From Gavia stellata (lineage: Eukaryota; Chordata; Aves; Gaviiformes; Gaviidae): a stretch of DNA of 64,000 nucleotides. The DNA is taken from the NCBI RefSeq assembly GCF_030936135.1, contig NW_026776913.1:744001-808000 (forward strand), written 5' to 3'. Under the pieces are notes generated by a model. That model was not told the origin of the DNA, ran no database searches, and saw nothing but the letters and a program-made list of their open reading frames with translations. This document shows, piece by piece, positions 47,531 to 59,955 of the stretch (positions are counted from its first letter, which is position 1; every line of letters begins with the position of its first letter). A program made the position numbers and the translations under genes.

Positions 47531-48699
47531 ACTCTGTGAGGTATCATTTAAAATGCAGTTAGGTCGAGGATTATAAGGAAAGAAGAGTATAGGTAATCTT
47601 TGATCCAGTTAAGAGGTGGGATGCCTAGGTGGTGTAGCATCGAATGGGACTCCCAGCCATGCGCAGCACGCCATGCAGAGCCTGTCCAGAGAAGAGATTC
47701 TCCTGTTTTGGTCAATCAAACTCTTACTGTATACTCTTAGGAGGAAATTACTCTATTCCTCTTCTCCACAGTCAGTCAGAAATGATGTTCTCAGGAGACC
47801 TTCCTGCTGCATTGTCAGACAGAGACAAGGCCATGCAGGTGCCATGATGGCCAGTACCGAGTGGAGCTGCCCGCAGGCTGCACTGGGACAAGGAGCTGCT
47901 GAGGTTGTCCTGTGCCCAAGGGATCTCTGCAGCACAGTACAGGTGTGGAGGCCACGCTGTACACGCAGCACAGTGCAGCACAGCACTAACTCTTCGATTC
48001 ACAATGGTCTTCTGGTCAGGATCAGTGATCAGGTTTGCCTGTGAGAAGTCTGCGCTCCACCCCGGTGCCACGGCTGAGGTGCTGCAGCCCAAAGGTGCAT
48101 GGCCAGGGGGAGCTGGAGCACAGGCAGGAGGAGCTGAAGCCCCAGGACTTGTCACTCTACTGTGATGGTTTGGGATTAAATGAGAAGTGGTGGCACAGCT
48201 TGCTGAGCTGGGGTGCTGCAGTGCAGGGATACAGGCTCTGATGGAGAAGGTGACAGGGAGGACAAGAATTGGGGGGAACCACGCTGTGTGAAGGAGCAAC
48301 TAGGATATATGGAGCTCCTCTATGAGATGGGCCACAGGTTGGGCCAGCTTCTGTGAGTGAGGATGAGAAGAGAAATCAGTAAGGGTGACATGGTCTTGGC
48401 ACTCATAACCTACTTTGTCAGGGAGAGGAAACAGCAATAGTCCTCTCTCAGCAAGCCGAGGAAGTCTCCAGGTTAAGCAGCAGGTTCCTGTGGGGGACTG
48501 TAAGTGCCCTGGCATTCCCTGGCCAGGCAAAGCGACAGGATGCTGGCAGCCTGGAGGCTCCTGGGACAAGTTCCGAACAGAGCTGCCAGGTAGGGACAAC
48601 AAGGGGGATGCTCACCTGGAGGTGGTACTGGCAAACAAGGAAATATTGGGGTCCCAGGTGTCAAAGGAAGGCCAGCAGCAGAGCACAGGCTGGTGGACT
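47531..48699. other. Unassigned sequence
   Basis: No gene recognised. Part of 48.4-48.7 kb could belong to the CR1 copy that follows. Confidence 0.35.
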
Positions 48700-49275
48700 C
48701 CAGAGACAAAGACTTTGATATACAGGGGGGACTGATCCAGGTGGTGCCGTGGGAAGCAGCTCTGAAGGGGGAAGGAGCTCAGGAAATGTGATAGGCCTTG
48801 CAGGACAGCCTCTCCCGAGCACAAGAAGGATCTCTCTGAATACCTATGGAAAAGAAACATTCATATTTTGGCCAACATTGCTCTGATGGCCAACCGCATC
48901 CTGGCTTGTATCAGAAACAGTGTGGCTGGCAGGACTAGGGAAGTGATTGTCCCCCTGTAGAGAGGTGGGTGGGGGTCTCTTCTCCCAAGTGACAAGTGAT
49001 AGGACAAGAGGAAACAGCCACAGGTTGTGCCAGGGGAAGTTCAGACTGGATATTAGGAAAAGTCTCTTTACCGAAAGGGCTCTCAGACACTGGAACAGGC
49101 TGCCCAAGGACGTGGTTGAGTCAGCATCACTGGAGGTTTTTAAAAGACATGTGGATGAGGTGCTTAGGGACTTGGTTTAGTGGTGGACTTAGCAGGGTTA
49201 GCTTTACAGTTGGACTTGATGATCTTTAAGGTTGTTTCCAACCTAAACCATTCTATGAATCGATGATTCTATGAT
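48700..49275 (+). mobile_element. CR1 LINE, internally deleted copy with 3' end
   Basis: A VVPWEAALKGEGAQE-like stretch (post-endonuclease region) near 48,735 is followed by MANRILACIRNSVAGR (48,880-48,930). After a deletion the 3' domain follows ([25 protein letters not shown], 48,975-49,060). It ends in a typical tail (ccattctatgaatcgatgattctatgat). Confidence 0.8.
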
Positions 49276-52200
49276 CCTTGTACAGAGTCCGCACATGTGT
49301 GACGCATCAATGCCACCATTACAGAGAAGGAAACAAGGCATTTGACCAGGTCGTTGAACCCTGGAATCGGTATGCCATGCCTCCTGAGGTTCCCGCAAGC
49401 ACCTAAGCTTTTGTGCAGAGAAGTGTGAGTCCTCTTTAGGTGTCCTGCCTGTCTCCTGCCCCATGCTGTGCCTTAGGCTGTGAAGAGAATCAAAACCAAC
49501 TTTATGACTCAGTTAGCTTCATTTTACATGCTGAAATGCAGGGCAGATGAAGGGAGCTCTGAGCTTCCAGGCTCTCAGTCGCCCAGTTAGGGCTTCAGAG
49601 AATGGAAATGTAGGTAATCCTCTTGTGCCAGTGTACACCACATCAAAATTTTGCCTTCCTTTGTACCTTTTCGCTAACCTGGGATCTGCCCGTTGGCTGC
49701 CTTTGGTTAAAAAAGAAACTATTCTTCTCTTCCACCTCCCCCTCCTCAAAAAAGCAGAGAAAAAACATATGGAGCATGGATTACTTAAGGACAATACTCT
49801 AATCTTTAAATTATAAGAGGGAGCAAAGATAGTACAACAAATGGCAAAAAAACTTTGAGAGCTTCCTTATTTTTACTTGTCGCCAAACCTCAGCCTGATT
49901 AGATATTGAAAGGACTACCTCAAATCTCTGCAACCCAAATCCCTCCAACCTTCTCTTAGCCAAGGTCTTTTAGCCCAGGACACTTCTGCCCGTCACTACA
50001 GCGCACTGTTCAATCTCTCTTTTTCAGCTGGGTGACGTCAAGGTACTCCATTGCAACACCTTCCGTACAAAAGTCTTCTCTCCATGCTGATCCCGCTTGG
50101 ATCATGCCATGTAATGTACAGCTCCATCCTCCTCTTGCAGAGCTCCATTGCATGGGCAGTTTTCCATTTCTTTCGTGCCCATTCACCTTCACAACATTTT
50201 CTCTTGCATGCATACCACATATTGTCTAAAGCAGCACATTTATCCTCCACAGCTTCAATCGTTTCCAGATGCAGGCTAAGATATTTCTCCTCTTGGAGCA
50301 GACATTGTGCAAAACTGCTCCATATATGGAAACCCACTTCAATGCTGCATATTCATTTGGGCTAAAAAAAGATAATAAATATATCCTGAGGTAGTTTCTC
50401 AAAGACACATTTTCAAAGCGGCAAAGCAGATTCAGTAGAGGTATGAAATTTTGCCCATCCTGCCTGGAGATCCAGGATAGTTGTGTCATACAACACCCAG
50501 TGTCATAGTGAAGACGGAGGCAGTGGGAGTTCTCGAGGTTTGGATTCCAATGCAAATTGAACGCCTGAGCTGTCAGGTCCACATTGCTGCAGTTAAACAG
50601 AAGTTCCTTGACACTGCTGTGAGTTCTGACCTACTTGGCAGAGTTTTTCACAGCCCTCACTGCGAAGGGCAGGGTGTCAAGGAGAGGAGAACTCATTTCC
50701 GTTTCCCAAATCCCAGGGCAGTGCCCAAACCATCCTTCCCTTGCCCTCTGGCACCCCATTGCTTGAGATGCTAATCTGCTGGGGCTTCTCTCAGAAAACC
50801 TTCAATAATCCTTCAGATGCTTGTGTGATTTCCCTAAGAGTATCAGCATTTTAAAAAAGTAGAAACAAAACTAAACCAAACCCCCAACATTAATCTCCCT
50901 ACATATAAATATCTGCAACACAGCAGTTTGCATCTCTGATGGCCACTCTGGGCAACACCAGTTAAATCACTATTTGCACTGTTGGCCATTATACCTCATC
51001 CTCAAGGACAAATCTAAAGCAGTTCAGAGGAAAGGTGCCCTTGAAAAGTCATCTTTTGTGTCCCCCAGGAGGCACGAGCACTGCTGATTCCCCACTCCAG
51101 AGTAGCAGAAGCTGAATCCCCTTCTCAGGACAGACTCCTTGCCAGGAAGCCACAGGCATGGGGGGAGCTGACCTGGTTCTTACTGGCACTTCTCTGTGTC
51201 TGCTCTGTGTCTGCTCTTTCCACACACAAAGCAATGACAGAAAACCAAATGTTTCATAAAAACTTGTCATAAAGTCCCTCTTAGAGGCAAGAAGTCCCCC
51301 CATGAAATCTGGAGGGAGCCCGGAAGATTGCCTTAAGCACCAAGAAGAGCCAAGAAGTTCAAAGCCTCTTCTGAAGTGCAGCAAATTCTTGCAGCCAAGA
51401 CCTGAGCCTGGAAGTGGGAAGGAATTTCTGTCTGTGGGTGGAGGAGGAACACGTGTGTTGTGGGAGTATGTCAGGGGGGAAGGCCCTTGCGCAAATCAGA
51501 GATGATGGAGACATTCCCACCTTGTGCGCTTGCCTCAGCCTAGGAAATGGGGAGAGCCTGCTGCTGGGGGTGTCTGTGCTCAGTCATGCCCCATGAGCTG
51601 ACCTTGCTCTCTTTTGCAAGGAAGAAGAAAACAGGAGGACTCGGATTGCAGTATCTAAGTCGGACAGTGGGACACAAATAAGTAATTACATTGTTGGATG
51701 GGAGTCAGAATCTGAGAAGGAAAGAAGGGGGAAGTAATGATTTCTGTGTTAAAAGATGGGGAAACTGAGACCCAACTTGTGCATCTTTCTTCTGTGGAAG
51801 GATCTACTTTTTTTTTTCAGAGGGGCTGACCCTATCAGAGTAGCTTTCACAGTTGTCCTCTGCTAGGAAGCCCAGAGAACAAGAGGGATGGGATTCACCG
51901 AGTTGGATTTAGACGTGTCCAGTGGAAGGGCTTGATTCAGCTGCCCACTTCTCCCTGCCAATTCGGAGATGCCCTGAGGAATCCCAGACATGCAGGAATG
52001 CCACGCCTCAGCCTGGCTGGGTGACAGAAGAGAAAACAGCATGCTTAGAGTCAGTTTCCTCCCACTCCTGGGCAGGTGTGGCATTTCAACAGCTCCCACT
52101 TCCAGGATCACAACTGGCTTTGCTTTAAAGAAGGAAGAAAGCCAGGCAAGTTTTTTACACTCTTCAAGACCAGACCTATATTTCTTTAAGACACAAATTC

Positions 52201-52342
52201 CCTTCTCCCGCTTCTCATTCCACAACCAGTCCCAAGATTCTGCACTTCTAAAGATATACCTGGTACACAAAAGAGGCACTTACGAGTGGTCCCCACTTGA
52301 TCAGAAGAGATCCACCACCTGTTTATTCCTGGTGGATCACAA
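49276..52342. other. Intergenic, lower-GC stretch without a recognised gene
   Basis: Minus-strand frames at 50,038-50,337 and 50,226-50,582 are Trp/Cys-rich but match nothing I recognise. No receptor motif is seen. The section from 50.8 to 51.0 kb is AT-rich. Confidence 0.35.
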
Positions 52343-53277
52343 CTAGCATGAGCTCTCAATGCAGGCCACAGTTTTTCTGAGTGCATTTCCAAGAGCCCCC
52401 TTGACCTCCCTGTTCCGCAGGCTGCAGAAGAGTGGATTGACCAGGGGCGTGAGGATGGTGTAGAAAAAGGAGAGGACTTTATGGAGCTGCCTCAGGGAGG
52501 CTGTCCTGGGTGTCATATAGACAAGGACGAGGGTGCCACAGAAAATGGTCACCACGATGAGGTGAGAGGAGCAGGTGGAGAAGGCCTTCTGCCTCCCCAT
52601 GGTGGTTGGGATCCTCAGGACTGCAGCTCTGGTGCAGATGTAGGATACCAGTGTGAGTCCAAATGGGAAGACTACATCCAGAAAGCAGACTCTGAAAGTA
52701 ACCAGCCTAAGCACCGTGGTGTCACTGCAGGCAAGCTCTAGCAATGGGGCAAAACCACAGAAGAAGTGATCAGTGGCATTGGGAGCACAGAACTGTAACC
52801 TGGAAAAGAGCCCGGGGACTGTGGTAGAGCATGAGCAATGCTGCTAGCCAAGACCCAGCCGCCAGCTGGAGACAGAGCTTCCAGTTCATGAGGCTTGCCT
52901 AGAGCAGGGCTTGACAGATGGCCAAGTAGCGATCCTAGGACATGGTGGCCAGCAGATAGCACTCGGTACCTGCAAAACAGCCAAAGAAAAAGAACTGTGC
53001 CATGCAGCCTTGAGCAGAAACGGTTCTGTCCCTGGCTAGGAAGCTGGCCAGCAGCCTGGGCAGGATAGTGGAGGTGTAGCAGATTTCCACACTGGAGAAA
53101 TTCCCCAGGAAGACGGACATGGGAGTGTGAAGATGCCCATCTGGCAGCACCAGCACAACAATGAGGATGTTAACAAACACCGTCACCATGTAGATCTCAA
53201 GGGAGAGGAGAAAGAGAGGCACCTGCAGCTTGGGGACATTACTCAGTCCCAGCAGGAGGAGGAACTCCACTGGTCAT
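52343..53277 (-). pseudogene. Olfactory receptor pseudogene (class II, not OR14-like)
   Basis: The minus strand keeps EFLLLLGLSNVPKLQ, HTPMSVFLGNFSSVEICY (TM2), a broken DRYLAICQALL motif, KAFSTCSSHLIVVTIFCG (TM6) and NPLFCSLRNREVKGAL (TM7). It resembles OR11/OR6-type receptors more than the OR14-like trio. It is dead: the ATG is out of frame with the body, the DRY-equivalent codon is preceded by a stop, and further stops lie in the TM4 and TM5 regions (about 52,740-52,935). Confidence 0.85.
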
Positions 53278-55382
53278 GTCCGCTTGTCCCATTCCTCTTT
53301 CTCCATGCAGTGCTGCAGGACCTTCTTTTCCCCGCTTGGCAGGAAGGGAACCTGAGGAAGGGCATGCGCTTCTGTGTTTGTTGTACAAAGGAATCGGGAA
53401 GTAGTCACTGCCAGAGACAACATGGAGGTTTTCCCTCCTCTGACTGAATTCACACTTGGCTTAGAGGCTCCATTCCTCGTGAAAGGGCAGGAAGAGGTTC
53501 TTTGAGAGGGCCAAACTGCTGTTCCTGGAAGAACCTCCTCTCATGAGAGAGATGAGTTGCTGCACTGAGGTGCCTATTTCTGTGGAATGAGAGAGAATGT
53601 TCATTTGCTCACACTAGACTTGGCGTTAGCGAAGTCCTGCTTTCAAGCAACAGAAAGAGGGGCCCGACAGAAAAGCTCCATCATGCAAAAAAGCCTTTAG
53701 GGCAACGCATCATGCCATAGACTTTTACTTCACCCTGAGGAAGAATTTTCTCAAACTTCATACCTTTACAGCGAGTTGGAGGTGTCCGAGGAAGTCACCT
53801 AGACAGCCCAGAGAGCTCCTGGAATGGAGGAGCCCTTTTACTCAGCGATTCACCCCACCTACACTGGGGTGCCTTGGTCCTGAAGGTGCTTCCATGGGGA
53901 GGGTGCCTCAGATTCACTGCTCGCTGTAAATCACATCCCATGTAGATGACTGAGAGACAACTGTGAGAGAGCTGAGGGATTGAGATGGATCCCTAAGATA
54001 CGAGCAAGATGGAGAAAGAGACAGCGAGAGATTAAGAGAGTTGAGAACATAAGGGGCATGTCTTGGCACCCTGGCCCCATACACTCTGCCCCAACCTCTG
54101 CCTGTCCACTGAGGTGTGTGAGTGCCCATTAGCTTATGCCCCACAGCTCTGACTGCACTGACCACCACGCTGCCTGTATCTGGGTTCAGCAGTGTCAAGG
54201 ACACACAGAGGGTATCTAAGGAAAGAGGAGCTGGAATGAGAAGACAGGCAGGACAGGGCTGTACCAAGACACGTGGTCTCCCTTCATAGCTGCCACTGTG
54301 CCAAGAGCCACTGGCACAAAATGGCAACACTGTGACAGGGATTAGAGAAGAGGAGAGGTTTCCTTTTAATTTTGGAGAGACTTTAAGGAACCATTGTAAC
54401 CCTCATGTCTTCAAAGGATGGCCCCGCTGAGCAAGAGTCCCTTGTGCAAATGAGCACGCGTTGCCCAGTATGTGGCTCAGGGCACTTGGCATTCCCTATG
54501 GGAAAACTAAGCTGCCAAGTCGATGCTAAGTACAGTTCTCCTGAAGACCACTGTAGGAGAAGATGATATCACCCTCTAGAGTGCTGATCCTTCCCCGCTA
54601 TCAAAGGAGGCCAGAGAATGAACTCATCTTTTTAGACATTAAAGTTATAAAAGTCTATGTCTGAACAAGCTAATTCCACTGAATGTGCTGGATTAGCTGA
54701 AGTATTGGCTCAGGGAGCATTGTGTCAAGGACTGGACATTTATTTCACCAAACATGAGTGATCTGGAGACAGGTGCACTCTTACTCCAAACTACATTCCT
54801 GACCAATGTTCTAGATTCTGGACCAAATTAGAAGAGAGGTCATTCTCAACAGTTCAACTGGACTGAGTTTCAGGCATGCTTTTGTTCTGACCAGGAGGTT
54901 AACAGATATGTAAGTGCCACTTGGTCGAGAAAGCAAGCTCTTATTGTTCACTCCATTGTGTTCCACCTATTTTCTGTCATTTCCTAAAGACTAAGAGGTT
55001 CAGCAAAGATCTGCCACCAAAATAATCGGGAAAACACATTTAGGAGCAAGGCGAAGTTGCATGAGAACTGGAGGAGGGTGAAGCTTGTTGAGAACCGGGT
55101 TTGCCATGGAGGGATGAAGTCCTCTGCTTGTTGCTTTCTGTCTTGGTTTGCACGCTTAGAAAATGCCACTGTGGTATTCACCAGGGTTTGTAAAGTGCTT
55201 GTAGGTCATTTGAAAGGCATTGCTATGTAGGGTCGTCTTATGATGTCGTGTTGCAGAAGAGAGTCTGGTGTGATATTCGATTAAGGAGTTCTTACACTGC
55301 TAAGAAAGAGAGGTCTCATTTCTGCAGATGCATCATAACCATGTGTTTGCCCTCTCCAACCCTCTCCCCTTTCAAAATCCAC
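53278..55382. other. Intergenic, no gene recognised
   Basis: Moderate-GC sequence with no OR motif and no clear repeat. The frame at 53,914-54,330 (-) is unsupported. Confidence 0.4.
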
Positions 55383-55906
55383 TTACGACACCTCTTCTGA
55401 GGTGGAAAAGCGGTTTCTGAAGATTATCCCACTTCTCTTGAAACCTGCCTTGAGAGCATCTTTCATCAGCTGGTTCCTGAGGCTGAAAACAAAGGGACTC
55501 GTCAAAGGAGTTGGCACTGTGTTGAGAAGGGCCACTGCCTTGTTTCAGGAAATGTGGTGACTTGAAGGCTGGACATACATGAAGATGCAGCCCAGAAGGG
55601 AGTCGAAGTAGCACTGAGTTAAGCAGCCTGGGCAGGACATGGCTTTGCTGGCCATGCACAAGTTTTCTACGGCTTTGGGTATGATGGATATGGTGATGAA
55701 AACCTCCAAACAGGAGAGGTTACAGAGGGAAAAGTACGTGGGACTGTGGAGGTCTCTTTCAGCAAGAACGAGGGAATGATCAGCAGGTTTGCCCCTAAGA
55801 TCACCAGGTGCGAAGCCAGGAGAGCGATTGCCATGAGGGACTCCTGATGGTGGAGGGAGGGGAAGCCCAAGAGAAGGAACTCTGTGACAGTCGTATGGTT
55901 CAACAT
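55383..55906 (-). pseudogene. Olfactory receptor pseudogene with internal deletion
   Basis: The minus strand starts MLNHTTVTEFLLLGFPSLHH (55,906). After a frameshift it reads ERDLHSPTYFSLCNLSCLEV (TM2) and SCPGCLTQCYFDSLLGC (TM3). It then jumps straight to the TM7 end (TPLTSPFVFSLRNQLMKDAL), so TM4-TM6 are missing. Total length is 524 bp against about 930 for an intact gene. It resembles OR6/OR10-type receptors, a different group from the OR14-like trio. Confidence 0.85.
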
Positions 55907-56129
55907 TTCTGCATCCGAGCTGCAGTGGTGGGGGGCGTGGGGAGAATAACCCCATACATCAGGACAGGCTGGGACGTGAGCAGCTGAGGAGAAGGGCCTG
56001 GGCACTACGAGGGATACCCTACAACCAGTAGCGTACGGTCCCTATGAACAAGGGCAGCTGCACGTGGGGCTGTGTTAGGAGGAGTGTGGGCCACCCAGAC
56101 AACTTGAGTGATCATCCCCCTTGACTCAG

Positions 56130-57210
56130 CACTGGTGTGGCTCCACACACATGGGTGTGTCCCAGAGGGTGGCTCCCCAATTTGGAGAAGTCAGGAGGAA
56201 CTAGAGAGTGTCAAGTGCAGGTCTGCCAAGATGGGGTTCGGGACCAGGTACACATGACATGTGTGGGGCAGCTGAGGGACCTGGGCAGCATTGACCCAGT
56301 GGCAGAGAGGCTCAGAGCAGTATAGGAGTAGCCTGAGACTGCTGGAAAGGTGGTTTCAGGGATGATGGAATCTTTTTTTCGTAGTGGGAAATGGCATGAG
56401 AAAGAACTTAAAGCACAAAGTGCAGCTAGAGAGGTCCAGACTGGACACAAGGAAAGAGAAATGTCACTCGAAGGGCGGTGCTGTGGTGTAAGAAGTCACC
56501 CAGAGGGAGACTGGATCAACCCAAGGCTTTGTGTTGCAAGGGACAACGAGGAAGGATGGAGAGATATCAGTAAAGGAAGATGCTCAGGTGAGAGCCAGGT
56601 GGGGTAGCAGGGTGGATGTCTACAGCCTGCAGAGAAGAGGTGCAGGTGTGGGAGACCGTAGGACAGCCAATGGTGGAGATGAGAGAGGGACGAAGAAAGT
56701 CAGAAAAGCCCCCAAGAGAGATCAGCTCTTTCCCTCCTCGGCTGTGGCTGTTGTCTCTGCCACTGACACCCATGAGGAAGCACCTTGTCCTTACAGCACT
56801 CGGGGCTCATTGCCTCCCCTTCCCCACCTGGGAGCCTGGGAGGTATCCTACCGTAGTCCTGCCCTGGGCATTGCCCATCCCCACATCACACCGCCCCAGG
56901 AAGAGCCCTGAGCAATGTGTGAGGGACCGGATCTCCTTCCCAGGGGCTGGGGGTCAGAGCTTGGCCCTTTGCCTTTAGGTAACACATCCAGGGTTACTCA
57001 GAATCTCTTCCTTCACATTGCCTTTGCCTACCTGTCATCACTGCCTGGAGTTTTCTGCTCTAAGCAGCCCCTGGGGAGGCTTTGTCAGCAATGTCCCTCC
57101 GTGGGACCCATTAACACTCCAAGAAACAGTGGAGATTGCATCAGACACTGACTTCTTGAGAGGTTTCTTCAACTTCCTCTCACTATCTGAGGTTCATGGA
57201 CTGGGCACCA
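56130..57210 (+). mobile_element. CR1-like LINE with long 3' region, copy c
   Basis: It begins with an RT-tail-like stretch (gtctgccaagatgggg, gctgagggacctgggc) that matches copy a. It continues through the segment shared with copies b and d, and is cut off near 57,210 where the OR-C upstream arm begins. Confidence 0.6.
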
Positions 57211-57244
57211 AACCCACCTGAGGGGTCATTAATACACCTGGAGC

Positions 57245-57925
57245 TGGTCCTCTGCTGCTGAGCTGTGCCGGGCTCCTGGGACAGAGGGAGCTCATGGCAA
57301 GCGGGCATCACTGTCGAGAGACAGCTCTGCCCAGGAGCAGCTCCTCTGCACAGCGCAGCAGGGCTGAGGGCACTGCCTGCAGGCACCGAGGGGAGAGGAT
57401 CAAGGCAGAGAGAGGTTAAAGGCAGTCTGGGGTGGGAGGACAGAGGTGAGCTCACTGGAGGAGAAATCTTCACAGCCCTTGACACGGTAAGTCTCTGGGT
57501 GCAGGGCAATGCAGCTGCAGTTTATGGAGGGCTCTCGTAAAGCTGGCATGGTACCCAGGAATGTCACTCCTGGATAGAGGAGAAGGAGGTGCTCCAGAGC
57601 AGGGCTTCCCTGCTGCACCATCAGAGGGACAGGGCATGAGGGCTGCCTTCTGCCAGGGACGGCTGCAGGGTGTGAAGGTGGGTGTGCAGCCAGGGGTGCC
57701 CAGGGCTGTCCTTCCGAGCAGGGTCCCTGCACCCCCGGGGCTGGGTGCTGGGGCAGGGACTCTGCCGCCTGCCAGGGTCAGCACTCAGCCTGCCCGGGGA
57801 GCTCCCCACGGCGCTGTGGGGAGAAGCTGGGGGTGGAAGGAGAGACCAGTGCAATGGCAGGGTCCTTCTGCTGTTGAGAGGGTGCTGTGTGGGTCAGGGC
57901 TGATCACAGCTCCAGATCACTCTGG
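57245..57925 (-). repeat. Inverted duplication, right arm (upstream of OR-C)
   Basis: The reverse complement matches 45,190-45,895 closely. The arms point away from each other across about 11 kb and each lies upstream of an OR14-like gene, consistent with one inverted duplication of a receptor and its flank. Confidence 0.88.
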
Positions 57926-58458
57926 GGACATTTGCAGAGGGTTGTTCACCTCCTCAGCAGCTGGACCTCCAGCGTAGGACCAGTGCATGTGTCCTACAGT
58001 TGATACACAACAAATATGCTAAAAACAAGTGCCCTGCAGTGTTGCTATCTGTGAGGTGGAGAGCACGGCTGGGTAAGGGGACGGCTTCACTGCCTGCCCA
58101 TCAGCCTTTCTCTCCTTGCTTCAGTTTTTCAGACCACAGACATATTATGTATTTCTACACCTGCCTGTGGTGCTCTCAAATCTCAGGAGTTGGTGTGGAG
58201 GGTGAAGGTCAGCTTCTGTTTGGGGGGACACTGCGCCAGGTATGTCTTCATGGCAGGTAGGTGCCTCAGTTTTTTTTAAACTGTGAGGCACCATGTCGCT
58301 CAGTTGGTGGGGTTGGGGAATGAGCTGACTCAGTCCTCATTCAGCTGAGGGAGGGGGATTTCTATGGGAAATGGCATAGGTTTTTCATCAGAGAAGTCCT
58401 TCTCAACTTGTCACTGCCTTTTTCTCCTTGCACAGGTCCCCATGCCTGGAGGAAGAAA
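57926..58458 (+). promoter_or_regulatory. OR-C 5' flank with splice acceptor
   Basis: A strong 3' splice site (tttttctccttgcacag, ending 58,435) lies 23 bases before the OR-C ATG. The same spacing occurs in OR-B. Intronless OR genes commonly have noncoding 5' exons. The first exon and promoter cannot be located. Confidence 0.5.
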
Positions 58459-59391
58459 ATGTCCAACAGCAGCTCTATCACCCAGTTCCTCCTCCTGGCA
58501 TTCGCAGACACGTGGGAGCTGCAGCTCTTGCACTTCTGCCTCTTCCTGGGCATCTACCTGGCTGCCCTCCTGGGCAATGGCCTCATCATCACCGCCATAG
58601 TCTGCGACCACCACCTCCACAGCCCCATGTACTTCTTCCTCCTCAACCTTTCTTTCATCGACCTGGGCTCCATCTCCACCACTCTCCCCAAAGCCATGGC
58701 CAATTCCCTCTGGGATACCAGGGCCATCTCCTACTCAGGATGTGCTGCCCAGGTCTTTCTGTTTCTCTTTTTCATTGCAGCAGAGTTTTATCTTCTCACC
58801 ATCATGGCCTATGACCGCTACATTGCCATCTGCAAACCCCTGCACTACGGGACCCTCCTGGGCAGCAGAGCTTGTGTCCACATGGCAGCAGCTGCCTGGG
58901 GCAGTGGGTTGCTCAATGCTGTGCTGCACACAGCCAATACATTTTCACTACCACTCTGCCAAGGCAATGCCTTGGACCAGTTCTTCTGTGAAATCCCACA
59001 GATCCTCAAGCTCTCCTGCTCAGACGCCTACCTCAGGGAAGTTGGGCTTCTTGTGGTTAGTGCTTGTTTTAGTTTTGGCTGTTTTGTTTTCATTGTGCTG
59101 TCCTATGTGCAGATCTTAAGGGCCGTGCTGAGGATCCCCTCTGAGCAGGGACGGCACAAAGCCTTTTCCACGTGCCTCCCTCACGTGGCTGTGGTGTCCC
59201 TGTTCCTCAGCACCATCATGTTTTCCTACCTGAAGCCCCCCTCCATCTCCTCCCCATCCTTGGACCTGGTGGTGTCATTTCTGTACTCGGTGGTGCCTCC
59301 AGCAGTGAACCCCCTCATCTACAGCATGAGGAACCAGGAGCTCAAGGATGCCATCAAGAAATGGTTTTCCCGGACACTTTTCAACAGCTGA
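58459..59391 (+). CDS. Olfactory receptor OR-C (OR14-like)
   Basis: This intact intronless odorant receptor GPCR of 310 aa begins MSNSSSITQF at 58,459. Motifs are LLGNGLIITA, HSPMYFFLLNLSFIDLG, MAYDRYIAIC, KAFSTCLPH, NPLIYSMRN and C-terminal KKWFSRTLFNS. TM3 and extracellular-loop cysteines are conserved. The frame opens earlier at 58,408 but that crosses the probable acceptor, so 58,459 is preferred. Similarity to OR-A and OR-B is very high through TM3-TM5. Confidence 0.93.
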   Translation: MSNSSSITQFLLLAFADTWELQLLHFCLFLGIYLAALLGNGLIITAIVCDHHLHSPMYFFLLNLSFIDLGSISTTLPKAMANSLWDTRAISYSGCAAQVFLFLFFIAAEFYLLTIMAYDRYIAICKPLHYGTLLGSRACVHMAAAAWGSGLLNAVLHTANTFSLPLCQGNALDQFFCEIPQILKLSCSDAYLREVGLLVVSACFSFGCFVFIVLSYVQILRAVLRIPSEQGRHKAFSTCLPHVAVVSLFLSTIMFSYLKPPSISSPSLDLVVSFLYSVVPPAVNPLIYSMRNQELKDAIKKWFSRTLFNS

Positions 59392-59879
59392 GACCTGCCC
59401 TCTCTCTTCACACATGATTCACAGTGCATCCCGTAGTCTGTTAGAGCTTTGTTTATTCACTCTGTTGCTGGTTTTGTTGTTGTTATTTCTCCCTATCATT
59501 TTCCTGCATGACTGTTTGGATTTGTCCCACTACACCTGAGGCAGGAATGTGCTCTCTCTCATCTGGCCACCTCAGAAAAATTTGTGTAACTCTGGCTCAT
59601 ATCTGACTCTCTCACACTAGCTCTGTAGTAAAATGGGGTCTCCCCTGCACACTTCCTGCATGGTTGGCTCTTCTTCCAAAGCTGCTGTCAAGCAGAACAA
59701 GAGCCCAAAAGGGCCCATTGATCCACGGATATGGGAGCAAAAACCTCCTTGTCACATTATGACCTCTTAGAGACCAAGGGATGGATTTTGAACTGATTTC
59801 TGTGTGTGTCTAGTGACAGTGGGGATGGTGAGTGTCACTGAGGGACATACCCAGGGCTGAGCCATCAGGGTGAGCATCT
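59392..59879. other. OR-C 3' flank, no gene seen
   Basis: T-rich just after the stop (59,450-59,520). No canonical AATAAA is seen close to the gene. Confidence 0.4.
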
Positions 59880-59955
59880 CCTGCCTCGAGCAGGAGGGAC
59901 GGACAAGACAATGGTCAAGTCTCTTCCAACCTGAGTTATTCTGTCATGCAGTGAG
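59880..59955 (+). mobile_element. CR1 LINE, short 3' terminal fragment
   Basis: A gagcaggagggacgg...cttccaacctgagttattctgtc pattern matches the last ~70 bp of CR1. Confidence 0.6.

Noticed and set aside
49335-49400. Possible tRNA T-arm (gttgaaccctgg)
   Set aside because: No matching acceptor, D or anticodon stems could be formed around it.
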